Shown here in pieces: positions 1 to 11,678 of a stretch of DNA of 64,000 nucleotides. This stretch comes from Humulus lupulus. Its lineage: Eukaryota > Streptophyta > Magnoliopsida > Rosales > Cannabaceae. The stretch covers positions 105,043,143 to 105,107,142 of the forward strand of contig NC_084799.1 in NCBI RefSeq assembly GCF_963169125.1. The letters are read 5' to 3'. Each line of letters starts with the position of its first letter. The first letter of the stretch is position 1. Both the position numbers and the translations under genes were made by a program. The notes below the pieces were generated by a model. The model saw only the letters and a list, made by a program, of their open reading frames with translations, was not told where the DNA came from and did not search any database.

Positions 1-523
1 TTTATGACATAACATTTAATTAAATTAAATAAACATAAAACAAAATTAAAAATCACAAATATAATCATATTAACAATACAAATCTCTAAAATGAAAAACA
101 AAATTCAATACTATCTAAAATAACCAAGTACACAATTAAAAACATAATTTAACCATTAATCAATCACAAAATAACTTTAAAAGAAAAATCACCCAAGGCT
201 CGGGCTAAGAGATTATCCAAAGGCAAAGGCTCGGGATGATGATCCAATACCCGAATTTGAAAAGAAAAAAAAAAAAAAATCAAAACCCATTTCTACCAAA
301 TAAAAAATACACACATATATTAAGAAAAAAAAAATACATTGTAAAGGCTATAATAGTAAGATAATGGGTTTAAACTACCGGAACTTGGAAGAAATTGGCA
401 AAAAATGGGCTGGGACACATTGGAGTGGCGAGGTGCGGCAGAGGTGCAGCGGAACCGTCTCTGGTCTCACCCAAAAAATTCTAGAAAAAATGAAGAAGAA
501 GGCTCGGGTTAGGGGATATATTG
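1..523. other. AT-rich stretch, no gene seen
   Basis: No credible reading frame or RNA gene. Two short copies of a motif containing AAGGCTCGGG lie near 195-235 and a third near 500. It may be the interior of the CACTA element whose end lies at 3113, but nothing here proves that. Confidence 0.5.
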
Positions 524-528
524 CCTGA

Positions 529-1117
529 CTCTATAGCGACGACATGTCGTTGCTATAGAGTATAAGTGAATCATTGCTGTACAATACACACACTGTTTCA
601 GTTACCATACGTGACCCTATAGCGACGACATGTCGTCGCTATAGAGAAGCAAATAGTACACGCACCGTTTCAGTTATCAATCACGGACCCTATAGCGATG
701 ACATGTCGTCACTATAGCAAATGAAAATTTGACTGAAATTTTTTGCGGTCCACTTTCCCTCCATTTTTTTGGGACCATATAACGACGACATACACTAAAA
801 AAGTAATTGCTCATTGGATTAAATGAGTCTCTATATCGACAACATGTCGTCGCTATAGGGAGTGAAAATTGACAACCAACTTTTGGCAGTCAAGTTCCCT
901 CCGTAACCTATAGCGACGACATGTCTTCGCTACAGAGACTCATATTTCCCTCTTTTTTCGAGGAGGACTCTACGGCGACGGCATGTCGTCACCGTAGAGT
1001 TAGTTCCCGCCTCTTGTTCTTTCCAAATTCCAATTCCCGCTATAGGGTTCCAAGAATTTGGAGGGTCTGGTCGTGTGTTGTTGACGACCCTACAACGATG
1101 ACATGTCGTCGCAATAA
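529..1117. repeat. Palindromic subterminal repeats of the CACTA element
   Basis: About eight copies centred near 545, 630, 704, 785 (half copy), 845, 921, 983 and 1102. The copy at 617-644 is a perfect 28-bp palindrome whose half is CTATAGCGACGACA; the others differ at one to several positions. Further partial copies sit at 3051-3097, next to the terminus. Each copy could form a hairpin or bind a dimeric protein; in CACTA elements such arrays bind the TNPA-type protein (family knowledge). Confidence 0.8.
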
Positions 1118-1175
1118 CTTATTTATTTTAATAACTTAAAAAAATGAATTTTCGTGAATTTTGATAACATACAAC

Positions 1176-3050
1176 TGTTAGGAAACTTTATACATGATCT
1201 TTATTTATTTTCATGTAGATCTAATATTAAATAAATTAATATGAGATACTCTAGAACATGTTTTTAAAATTGAATTCAAAGAGAAACAAAGATAAGAATA
1301 CTTACAGTATATGCAGCAGAATGAAAGAGTCATTCCTTCAGTTTCTCTAACTCTTCTATCCTTTCTGTCGCAGAGTATTATCAAGAAACTGAACCATCTT
1401 CTAATTTTTTCACAGTCTTCCAATGTATCATTAGAATCACCTAGACTAGAGTGGAAATTCTCAACACATGATATAGATATAGAGAGAAGAAGAGAAAAAT
1501 AACAAAGAGGCTTAGAAAATGACTTGTGTTTAGAGAGAATCTAAAAACTATTAGAAAACCAGTGATTAAACTTATCTGTCGTCTCAAAAGTCTGAACTTG
1601 TGTTTTGACTTCTCTCTAAACATTCCTTTTATAGACTCGATTAGGCCATTTAATTTAATTAAAAAATTAATAAAATAATAGCCAATTTGAAGCCCTAGGT
1701 CGAAATTATCATGGGTTTTAGGCCCGTGAAATTTCCCATTTGATTATAAGCTCATTGGACTTAAAATCAAGGCATGTATTATTTTCTATTGATTTAATTA
1801 ATTAAATAATCATTTAAATCCTTCATCAAATTAATTATTAATAATTTGAACCTTGATTTAAACTTATTTATTAATTTAGATACCAATTTATCTTAATTAA
1901 TAAATCTGCCCCAATTTTTCTTTTCTTCTCAAAATTACATAACTCTGTGAAACTATACAAAATTGATCTGGTCAACGTTGATAATTCTAATTGATAATTA
2001 AATCAATTAATTGAGATTATCTAGATGATTTTATCCAAGGTTCAATGGGGACCATGTGCCTATGAAATCAAGCTCCAATAAGTTATCATAAATCTAACAA
2101 ATAAATTTACTAACTTATTAATTCCTCGTGTCTCCACTATAGACTCGGAATTGTACTCTTGAATTCATAGAACGCTCTATAACAAATATAGATACGCTAT
2201 TAATTATCCATTGTTACAACCACAATTGTCACTCAATCCTCTATAGATCGTCTAAAATGAGATAGGATTAAAATACCGTTTTACCGCTCATTGTATTTTA
2301 TCCTTAAAACACTTAGTTCCTTGTAAATAATATTTCAGTAAACTAATTGAATTACTGAAATGAGATCTCTATCATTTAACACCTTGAACAAAACTAAAAG
2401 GAAACCATCATTTCACTTCTTCATCAGAAGCTATAGAGGGTCATATCTATGATTAACAGTCCCACTCAATTATACTACCGAGTTCCCGAGATGTAAGTAT
2501 GGGATAGTCCGTAGGGTAAGCTGGTAACGAACAAATAAAAGAACTCAAATAATACAATCAGTTAGAATACTAACCACTCAGAATTGAGATTGAATTGACC
2601 TATGGTCAACTATATGATATGACTAGAATAGATAATAATAGTATGTTTACTTATCTTATCAACTGTCAATATCGGTCCTGTCCGATGTAACAAATACTTC
2701 CGATTTTATCTACTTTGCTAATGTTCTGGAAAGAACATAAAACTGTGATGTGTAAGTAGATTATATCGTAGATTAGCAAGTCAGTGTAAATCCTATGGAC
2801 TGACTAATCTTAAGACTAACTTATTTTGAACATATAATCATATTTATATTCCACTGTGATTACGTCACTATAAATAAGATTAACTATATGCTCAAGATTT
2901 AATAGAAGTTTATATTAAACAAATAATCATGAAAATAAAACATGTGAGCAAAGTGATTGACCAAGACAAAAAAATAATTTATATTATTTTATTGATAATA
3001 AATGAGATTACAAAAAATTTGGGTTTTAATTAGAGCATAAAACCCCAACA
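1176..3050 (-). mobile_element. Solo LTR, family S (copy 1), minus orientation
   Basis: Bounded by TG at 1176 and CA at 3050 and flanked by a perfect 5-bp duplication ACAAC (1171-1175 and 3051-3055). It is homologous along its full length to the copy at 27519-29346 in the opposite orientation. There is no primer site, polypurine tract or coding region, so it is best read as a solo LTR left after LTR-LTR recombination. It lies inside the CACTA terminus and is therefore younger than it. Confidence 0.85.
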
Positions 3051-3113
3051 ACAACGACGTCTTTAGAGTCGTCGCAATAGATGTCGTCGTTGTAGAGTCT
3101 TTTTCTTATAGTG

Positions 3114-5127
3114 GAAGTACAATGGTCATAATACAAGGTTGATACTCTTCCAACCAAGTAACCTTGATTTCTATATGTAATGCATATATAACATAAGAGA
3201 TATACATCTGGAAAGACAGATAACAAAAATCTAAAGTGCGTAATAATATAACTTTATTCTAGAGTAGAAAATAGAGTTAGTAACTAATGCCAGACTCTAT
3301 AAAACTAAAGAAGAGATGCTTTTAAAAAAGCAAAAGAAATCTCCGACTTCTACAACTTCATTATCAAGGAGGTCAACAAATTTGGATAAGAATTAGGTAG
3401 TTTTTATTGCTTGTTTTAACTGCAAATATATATATTAATAAATCAAAATTAAATGAATGATGAAAAAATATAATAAAATAAATAATAACGCTATGAAACA
3501 ATAATAAGAACAACCCCAATAATTATTATAAAATCAATTAGAATGAAGAAAAAAAGTAAAAACTTATTTGCAATATGCAACTATGGCATCGGTAGTTCAT
3601 TCCAAGCTCATAACTACATCCGATTTGACATATCACACAAGGAGCAATAATCTAACTAACAAATAACTTTGACTACTACTAATAATAATAAATTAAAATC
3701 AACCTTTAATAATATAATTGAAAGTTTATAGTTTTGAAAATAACTAATTCAATAAATAAAAAATAAAAATAGTTAGGAAACAACTATAATAAAATTATGA
3801 AAGCGATACAACCTAATGCAAAAGACACAATCTAATTTATTAAATTAATACTTGACTACATTTTCAAAAAAATTAATAACTAATTTATTTGACAAATTTT
3901 TTTTTATCAAACAATATATTTATATATATACTACATACAAACAACATACAATATGCATGTTTATATGAACGTTAATGGTTAAATTTATATCATTGTTATA
4001 TAAATTTTAAATAAATAAATAATATTATATATAAAAGAATAATATACACATATTAAATGAAAGATTAAACCAAAACACTATTTATAATTTTTTAAATATA
4101 TATATATTTATATATAACATGATAAATATTTTAAACGTGATAATTTTTTAATAAAAATTAAGATTATGTATTATATATCATTATTATAATGATATTTTAT
4201 AATATTTAAATTTATATTGATATAAGTATTAAATATCAAGTTTTCTATTAATTATTATTATAATAATATTTTATAATATATGAATTCATATTAATATAAT
4301 TGATAAAAAATTAGAATTATATATTATTATCCTGATAATATTTTATAATATTTAAATTTATATTAATATAATTATTAAATATCTATATTTAATCTATATG
4401 TTATTATAATAATAATATTTTTTAATTTTTGAATTTAAATTTATATTAATATAATTATTATATATGTAGTATTGTATTAAATATTATTATAATAATGATA
4501 TTTTATAGTTTTAAATGTATATTTCGTTAAATATTTAGAATATTATGTTAATGTTAACAAAATAAACTATTAAAATCAAGAATTTTCATTATCTATATAT
4601 TTTTTATATAGAATAGATATAATTTAAATAACTAACTAAACTTAAACAACACCAAATCAACTGAAAAAGAGCAAACTAGATTGAAAAAAGATATAACGTA
4701 AAAGAAACTATCTCGAAGAGGTGCCAACATAAATGGAGAAATGCCAAAACCGGTTGATAACAAACATTGCTGGAAAAAATACGAAAAATGGAGAATATTA
4801 CCATCAACAAATGAACTTACATACTGGATAATCAAAGAAATATAAGTAAAGCTGAACAATAACTCTGCTAAATTCAAATCATCACAATAATAATTAATTT
4901 AAATAACTGCTAAAAGAAAGTATCCGTTTAAATCATCGTTGGATAATATATCATCTTAAAATGACATAAAAAAAATATACCTGAATTTGTAGAAATTATT
5001 CTTGAGAAGTATTGCTAACTCCTTTGATAGAGTATTAGATTAAAAAATTACAAATAACCTATTTTAGAGAAAGACTTTGGATGATGCTTTTCATTGCTAT
5101 TATCTTGAGACTTTATCCAATGATATG
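3114..5127. other. AT-rich intergenic DNA, no gene seen
   Basis: Very AT-rich with only short chance reading frames. From about 4190 to 4620 it holds degenerate AT-rich units (separate entry). The 5 bp at its right edge, ATATG (5123-5127), is the left target duplication of element E1. Confidence 0.6.
4190..4620. repeat. Degenerate AT-rich repeat, copy 1
   Basis: Repeated phrases such as GATATTTTATAATATTTAAA followed by TTATATTAATATAATTA recur about every 110-120 bp. The block ends in a stretch resembling 34480-34580, with GTTAAATATTTAGAATATT followed by AATAAACTATTAAAATCAAG. The same units occur at 25530-25597 and 34281-34580. It may be an old tandem array or the end of an unrecognised AT-rich element. 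Confidence 0.55.
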
Positions 5128-5755
5128 TGTTGATTGCCTTTTTCGGTGTCAACTTAATCTAAGAGATTAAAGAAAGAACAAGGATAGAACCCAGGGTTTT
5201 ACGTGGTTTAGGCTATAAAAGAGCCCTAGTCCAAGAGTATCTATTATTTAGCGAGTTTAAAGCTTGTAGTGGCAAGTCTTATGGTGATTCTCAAGTAGCG
5301 TATATATTGCACTGAGTATAGAGTTTCTCTTTCTAAAAAACCGAACCCCTTACAAGGAGATATCCCAGCCCTATTTATAGGGGTTGGGGTCATTAATGTC
5401 AATCATCTCTCATTAATCTCAAGGTATTAATGTTTAGTTAATACATAAATGGTTGCTGTTAAAATAAAGACTATAGCCCACGCAGATTCTTTGGGGCCCA
5501 TTGCAGAAAGTCACACACCAACTTTATGGGGAACATATCCGTGACTATCAGAGTACGGCGCATGTTCGCCCACGTCAGGCGGCGTTGTGGGAAATGCCAA
5601 TTTTCGAGTGTACGAACTCGACACCATTAATCGAGGATTGCCAAAAGCTGTTAGACGATCCTCTCAAAGCCCACACCCGCAGTGATTGACACCTGGCATT
5701 AATTCCGGGCTTGAGGACTGGAGTCCTAGACTTGGAGAATGGCCAAGTCAGAGGG
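5128..5755 (-). repeat. E1 left LTR (3' LTR), R/U5 portion
   Basis: Reading on the minus strand, it contains a TATA-like CTATAAATAGGG, then the R-U5 part and the end GGCAATCAACA at 5128. The match to the right LTR continues to 5755, where copia element C1 is inserted after GAGGG. The U3 beginning of this LTR lies at 15861-15984, beyond the nested insertions; about 165 bp between the two parts is missing. Confidence 0.75.
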
Positions 5756-7661
5756 TGTTGGTTTTTAATGATCAAATCAGAGATTATGCGCAGCGGAACA
5801 ACAATCAAATTGTCAGATTAATCCCATAAGATTTCTAGATCTACTTCTTCACACTCATATATGTATTGAATCAAGGACAATAATAGAAACATTACCTCAG
5901 GTCCTTCCTTGCTGCTATCTTTTCGTATGGCTGAATCCTTGAGATCTCACACCAAGATCTTCCAAAATGTTCTCAGTCACCCAAAGAACGAGTGTGGGCT
6001 CGCTGTACAAAAATAGGCAATAACTATTTATCAGATATTCTCAACACATGAGATCTGATAAAGTTTGGACCTAGGTTTTGTGAAGAACAATGACCTTTGT
6101 TTTGTCACTGATCTTTTTCTCTGAGAGAATCCTAGATATTTTTCTATCCCTGAAAACTTACGTTCTGTGAAAACTGATATCCAATATTTAATAATATCAA
6201 ATATATTAAAATATTTGTTATTTTAAACAAATTCAAAATAACTGATCAGTTATCAGATTTTTGTTTAAATAATAATATTTAAATCAAATCAAAATATCTC
6301 ATTATTTATTTAATATTTAAATAACTAAAATTTTGGAATCAAGAGACCAAGTCTATCTCTTATGCATGTAGCACAGTGCATGTGCACTGTGCCACACGTG
6401 TACCACATGCATATGCATGCATGTGATTTTTCCCAATTTTTATTATTATTTAAATACCAAAAATCCCAAAAATAAATTAATTCAAAATTAATTATATTTT
6501 TGTTAAATCAAATAATTAATTAATTCTTAATTAATTAATTACACATAATTAAACAATAATTATGTTTGATACACAGAAAAATATTTTACTTATCACATAA
6601 GTCATTTTTGCCCATTTTTGTATTTGCCTTTGACAGTGATTGTTTGAGCCATTCTGGGGACCATGGACCTATAACATTAAGCTCCAATAAATTGAAACTA
6701 AATAATTAAACTCTTTAATTATAATAGTTAATTTATTAATTATGATATTACTCCACTATAAATTCAGAATTGCACTATTTATGTTATAGATATACTTTTA
6801 CAGAAATCTTTTTCTTAAGTCGTCCATTGATATAACCATCTTACAATAGTTCAATCCTCTAATTAATTAGTTCATAAATTAGAATGGGAGAATTACCATT
6901 TAACCTTTCTAATTTATTTCTTATTCCTTAAGTACCATTAATTCACTAGTGAATAATTAATCTATAATCTAATTATAGATTTGAGCTCAAAATCATTCAG
7001 TTCCAGAATTAACCCTTAAGGGAACTAATATACGATCCGTTAGGAAAGATTAGATTCCGTGTTGTTGATACATGTTCCCAGCCATCCCTGATATTAAATC
7101 TCCAAAACAAAAGTCATTAGCCTCATTCTTTGAACAGACCTTAACGAGTGAATCAAAAGATTTAATAAACATGAACAGGAGTTCATGAACACTCAGGATT
7201 TAGGTTGATCTATAAATGATCATCAGTTATGATATGAATTACAAGTCTTTATTGTTAAATGGTTTTTGGATAAAGACTTTAATTCACATCGATCCATGTC
7301 ATATATAATCATATTATATAAAGCACCTTTACCGAGATGTCTTACCACATCAATAATCCGAATCTAGATTATTTGTATCATTATGATACTCAGTAAACCG
7401 TACTTACAACTCCAATTAAAGAATTCCATAACTTTAATTTGTCGTTGTTGACCATTTTTTATTCATTCATGTGATCTTAATTCTCTCGTACTAATACAAG
7501 ATCACATCCTCAATAATGAATATGGAATTTTTCTGATATTTACAAAATTATTCAAACAATAATTTAACAATCTAAATATGACAATAATAATAAACCATTG
7601 TATTTATTTATTCACAGAAAAAACAAATGTCTTTACATGCTTTTAGGACACACTCCTAACA
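5756..7661 (-). repeat. C1 3' LTR (1,906 bp)
   Basis: Begins on the minus strand with TGTTAGGAGTG at 7661, directly after the polypurine tract, and ends ...ACCAACA at 5756. It is homologous in part to the solo LTR at 55132-57081. The end of the pol reading frame lies within the first few bases of this LTR. Confidence 0.9.
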
Positions 7662-10600
7662 ATCTCCCACTTGTACATAAAGCAAGTGAGGCATTTCTCT
7701 TAATCCCATATTACGTACATGACCCTCGAATTGCTTTGCTGGAAGCGTCTTCGTGAATGGGTCCGCCAGGTTGTGTTCTGATGCGATTTTCAGAATGGTC
7801 ACATCTCCTCTATGTACGATTTCTCTGACTAAGTGGTATTTGCGCTCTATATGCTTTCCCCTCTTGTGGCTTCTTGGTTCTTTAGAATTGGCCACTGCTC
7901 CACTGTTATCACAGTATAGAACAAGTGGTTTCTCCACTTCTGGAACTACTTCCAAATCTGTGTAGAACTTTTTCAGCCAAACTGCTTCCTTAGCTGCTTC
8001 ACAAGCTGCTATGTATTCAGCTTCCATGGTTGAATCAGCTATACTGGATTGCTTAATGCTTCTCCAGACAACTGCTCCACCACCAAGAGTGAATACTGAC
8101 CCAGAAGTAGATTTTCTACTATCCTTGTCAGATTGAAAATCTGAGTCAGTGTATCCAGTAGGTTCGAGGTCACTACCCGAATATACTAGCATATAGTCTC
8201 TCGTTCTCCTGAGATACTTGAGAATATGTTTCACCGCAATCCAGTGTTCCAAACCTGGATTTGATTGATAACGACTGACAATTCCTACTGCATAACATAT
8301 GTCAGGTCTAGTACATAACATTGCATACATTAGGCTCCCTACAGCTGATGCATAGGGATACTTTCTCATGTCCTCTTGCTCTTGTAGTGTCTTTGGACAT
8401 TGATCTTTGTAAAGAGAAATTCCATGTCTGGTTGGTAATTGAACCTTTTTGGAATTCTTCATAGAGAATCTTTCAAGCACTTTATCTATATAATTTGCTT
8501 GTGAAAGTGCTAGGAGCTTGTTCTTTCTATCTCTTAGAATTTTAATGCCTAGAACATAGCTCGCTTCTCCCAAATCTTTCATTTGGAATTTGTCAGCCAA
8601 CCATTTCTTTACATTTGATAATGTCTCTACATCATTCCCAATGAGTAGGATATCATCAACGTAAAGAACTAAGAAAACCACAATTTTTCCTTTGATGTAT
8701 TTATAAACACATGCTTCGTCAACATTTTGTTCGAAACCATATGTTTTAATAGTTTCATCAAATGTTAAGTTCCAAGATTTTGATGCTTGTTTCAATCCAT
8801 ATATGGATTTCAACAATTTGCATACCTTTTTATCTTGATCCTTCTTTATGAACCCTTCTGGTTGTTCCATATAAATGGTTTCATCAAGGTGGCCATTCAG
8901 AAAAGCTGTCTTGACGTCCATTTGCCATATCTCATAATTATAAATGGCAGCTATGGATAAGAGTATGCGAATGGACTTAAGCATGGCCACAGGAGAAAAT
9001 TTTTCTTCATAGTCCACACCCTCTCTTTGTGTGTAGCCTTTGGCCACAAGCCTTGCTTTATAGGTTTCTACCTTTCCATCTGCACCCCTTTTCTTCTTGT
9101 AGATCCATTTGCATCCAATGGCATTAACATTGTCAGGCAGATCTACAAGTTCCCAGACTGAATTGGAATACATTGATTCCATTTCTTGACTCATGGCTTC
9201 TTGCCACTTATCAACATCAGGGTCTTCCATTGCTTCTTTAAAAGTCAATGGATCGTCCTTTTCAGTATCTGATACAAGAACGTGTGCCTCATGTTCGTAG
9301 CGAATAGGTTGTCTCACAAACCTCCCACTACGACGTTGCACTGGTTTTTCCTTTTCAGGAATTGTGGTTTCTTTGGTTGTTTTATCATTAACTGATGAAG
9401 AGGATGGATATGAAATATTATCTGTCATTAGTTCCTGTAAAACTACTTTGCTCCGAGGTTTAAAATCATTCATATAGTCCTGTTCTAAAAAGGTTGCATT
9501 TGTCGAAACAAATACCTTTTGATCACTTGGGCTATAGAAATATCCACCTCTTGTTTCTGGAGCATAGCCCACGAATATACACACTTCAGACCTAGAATCC
9601 AGTTTTCCAGATTTAGGTCTTAGCACATGAGCAGGACAACCCCAAATACGGAAATGTCGTAAACTAGGTTTACTTCCATTCCATAGTTCCAGAGGTGTCT
9701 TTGTAACAGCTTTGGACGGGACTACATTCAAAATGTAGTTAGCCCTTTGTAGTGCATATCCCCAAAACGATAAGGGAAGTGAAGAGTAGCTTAACATAGA
9801 CCTGACCATGTCTAACAGAGTCCAGTTTCTTCTCTCTAAAACTCCGTTTTGTTGTGGCGTTCTAGGTGCTGTGAGTTGGGATAGAATTCCATGCTCCAGC
9901 AAGAAATCTTTGAATTCAGAATCCAAATATTCACCACCATGATCAGATCAAAGTGTTTTTAAAGACTTACCTAATTGCTTCTCAGCTAAAGCTTTGAAGT
10001 CTTTAAACCTTTCAAAGGTTTCTGACTTCTTAAGCATTAGGTACACATGACCGTATTTAGAATAGTCGTCAGTAAATGTGACAAAATATTCATAACCACC
10101 ACGAGCTTGAATGTTAATTGGACCACATACATCACTATGTATTAGCTCTAGTGGTTCTTTGGCTCTATTTCCCTTCGAAGTGAAAGGTCGTTTAGTCAAT
10201 TTACCTTCTAAACAGGATTCACAAACCGGTAGGGTTCCAACTGTTAGTTCCCTTAGAGGTCCTTCTTTAGTTAACCGGTTTATCCTATCTAGACTGATAT
10301 GACCTAATCTTAAGTGCCACAGATACGTGTCATTTTCTTTAGAAACCTTTTGTCTTTTGTTACTTTGCGGAACGGCTACTTTAAATAATTCAGAATTATT
10401 GAGTGATTTTTCTATTGGATCAAGCATGTACAGTCCGTCCTTTTGTTTTGCATGACAAATATTGTTCCCATTCCTTGAAATAAAAATCATATTATTATTA
10501 AAAGAAATGTTAAAATTTTGTTCATGTAACAAAGATAAAGAAATAATGTTTCTAGTAATTTCAGGAATAAATAGCACATTATTCAAAACTAAAAAATTGT

Positions 10601-11678
10601 TCTTAAAATTCAAACGGACTGTTCCACATGCTTTGGCTGAAACAAGCGCTCCACTTCCCACTCTTATAGTCATCTCTCCTTGCTCCAACTGCCTTGCGGA
10701 CTCAAGCATCTGCAAACAAGAACAAACATGGTTAGTGGAACCAGAATCAACTATCCATGACAATTTATCTTGTTCCACCATACAAGCTTCGAGTACAAGT
10801 AAATCTGATTTACCTTTCTTTTTCTCTTTTAGCTCGGCGAGATACTTTGGGCAGTTTCTCTTCCAATGACCATCGACATTACAATGGAAACATTTTCCTT
10901 TGGGTGTCTTTTGTTTGTGGTCATTGTTCTTTTTGTTCTCGGGCGCTTTGGGTGACTTCTTTGCCTTTTTCGGATTGTCCTTTTTAGGTTTGCTGTCATT
11001 GTTATTGCCTTTTCTTTTCTTCTTTGAAGAAGATGGTTTTGCTTCAGCAACATTTGCTTCAGCCTGACTTGAGATGGTCTTATTCAAAGACTCAAAAGTT
11101 TGTAATTCATTCAGCAATTGTGTCATGTTAAAATCTAATTTGTTCTTGACATAATTTGTTGTGAATGCAGAAAAGGCAGGAGTTAAAGACTCAAGTATAA
11201 TGCTTACTTGTGTCTTTTCATCCATGACTGCTCCATGCGTCTCAGCTTCATGAAGTACACTGATCATGTTCAAAACATGCTCACGCACAGATTGACCTTT
11301 CTTCATCTTAGCATTCATGTAGGTTCTAGTAGCCTCATGACGGCTTTGCTCAGATGGGCGCCCAAACATTTCCTTAAGAGATTCTAGTATCTCAAAAGCA
11401 GTTTCCATGGATTCATGCTTTGTTCGTAAGACATCACTCATGCTTACAAGCATATAGCATTTAGCTTTGTTATTGGATTGAATCCATGCATCAAATTTGT
11501 CCCGAACATGTTTCGGGGCATTTGCGCCAGGTTCTTCAGGACATTCCTCATTTAGGACAAACTTGTGGTTTTCACTAACCAACAACAGATTCATATTTGA
11601 TTTCCATTTTATGAAGTTATCACCAGTTAATTTTTCTTGTGCAATCAAAGCAGTGATGGGATTTCCAGAGATAGACAT
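7656..11678 (-). pseudogene. C1 gag-pol polyprotein, one internal stop
   Basis: Encodes capsid, protease, integrase, reverse transcriptase and RNase H of a Ty1/copia element in one frame. The likely start is the Met at 11678 (MSISGNPITAL); the frame is open further upstream but that part is hydrophobic and unlike gag. In order: gag with a UBN2-like region, Lys-rich linker, zinc knuckle (CFHCNVDGHWKRNC), protease (WIVDSGSTNHV), integrase zinc finger (HLRLGH...CESC) and core, then RT with YVDDILL and RNase H ending near ADPFTKTL. A single TGA at 9948-9950 interrupts the integrase just before the SDHGGEY motif; family members have Arg there and the frame continues unchanged. RT and RNase H show no other lesion. 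Length and order are normal for copia. Confidence 0.92.
7662..7673 (-). other. C1 polypurine tract
   Basis: On the minus strand ACAAGTGGGAGAT lies immediately before the LTR start TGTTAGG. This is the standard copia plus-strand primer; it fixes the 3' LTR boundary at 7661. Confidence 0.85.

Larger units (their letters stand above)
524..3113. mobile_element. CACTA (En/Spm-type) transposon, one end only
   Basis: The right end reads TAGTG at 3109-3113, the reverse complement of CACTA, followed inward by a pyrimidine-rich tract and copies of a GACGACATGTCGTC-like motif. The same motif recurs about eight times at 529-1117, as expected for subterminal transposase-binding repeats of CACTA elements. 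A solo LTR (1176-3050) is inserted about 60 bp inside the terminus; removing it joins the two repeat blocks. No matching left terminus was found, so the element starts before the window or is truncated. No transposase is visible. The assignment rests on the terminus plus the repeats. Confidence 0.7.

Noticed and set aside
793..812. CACTAAAAAAGT as the left terminus of the first CACTA element
   Set aside because: It does not match the right terminus and lies among subterminal repeats that continue on both sides.
10462..10869. 135-codon plus-strand frame
   Set aside because: Antisense shadow of C1 gag-pol.
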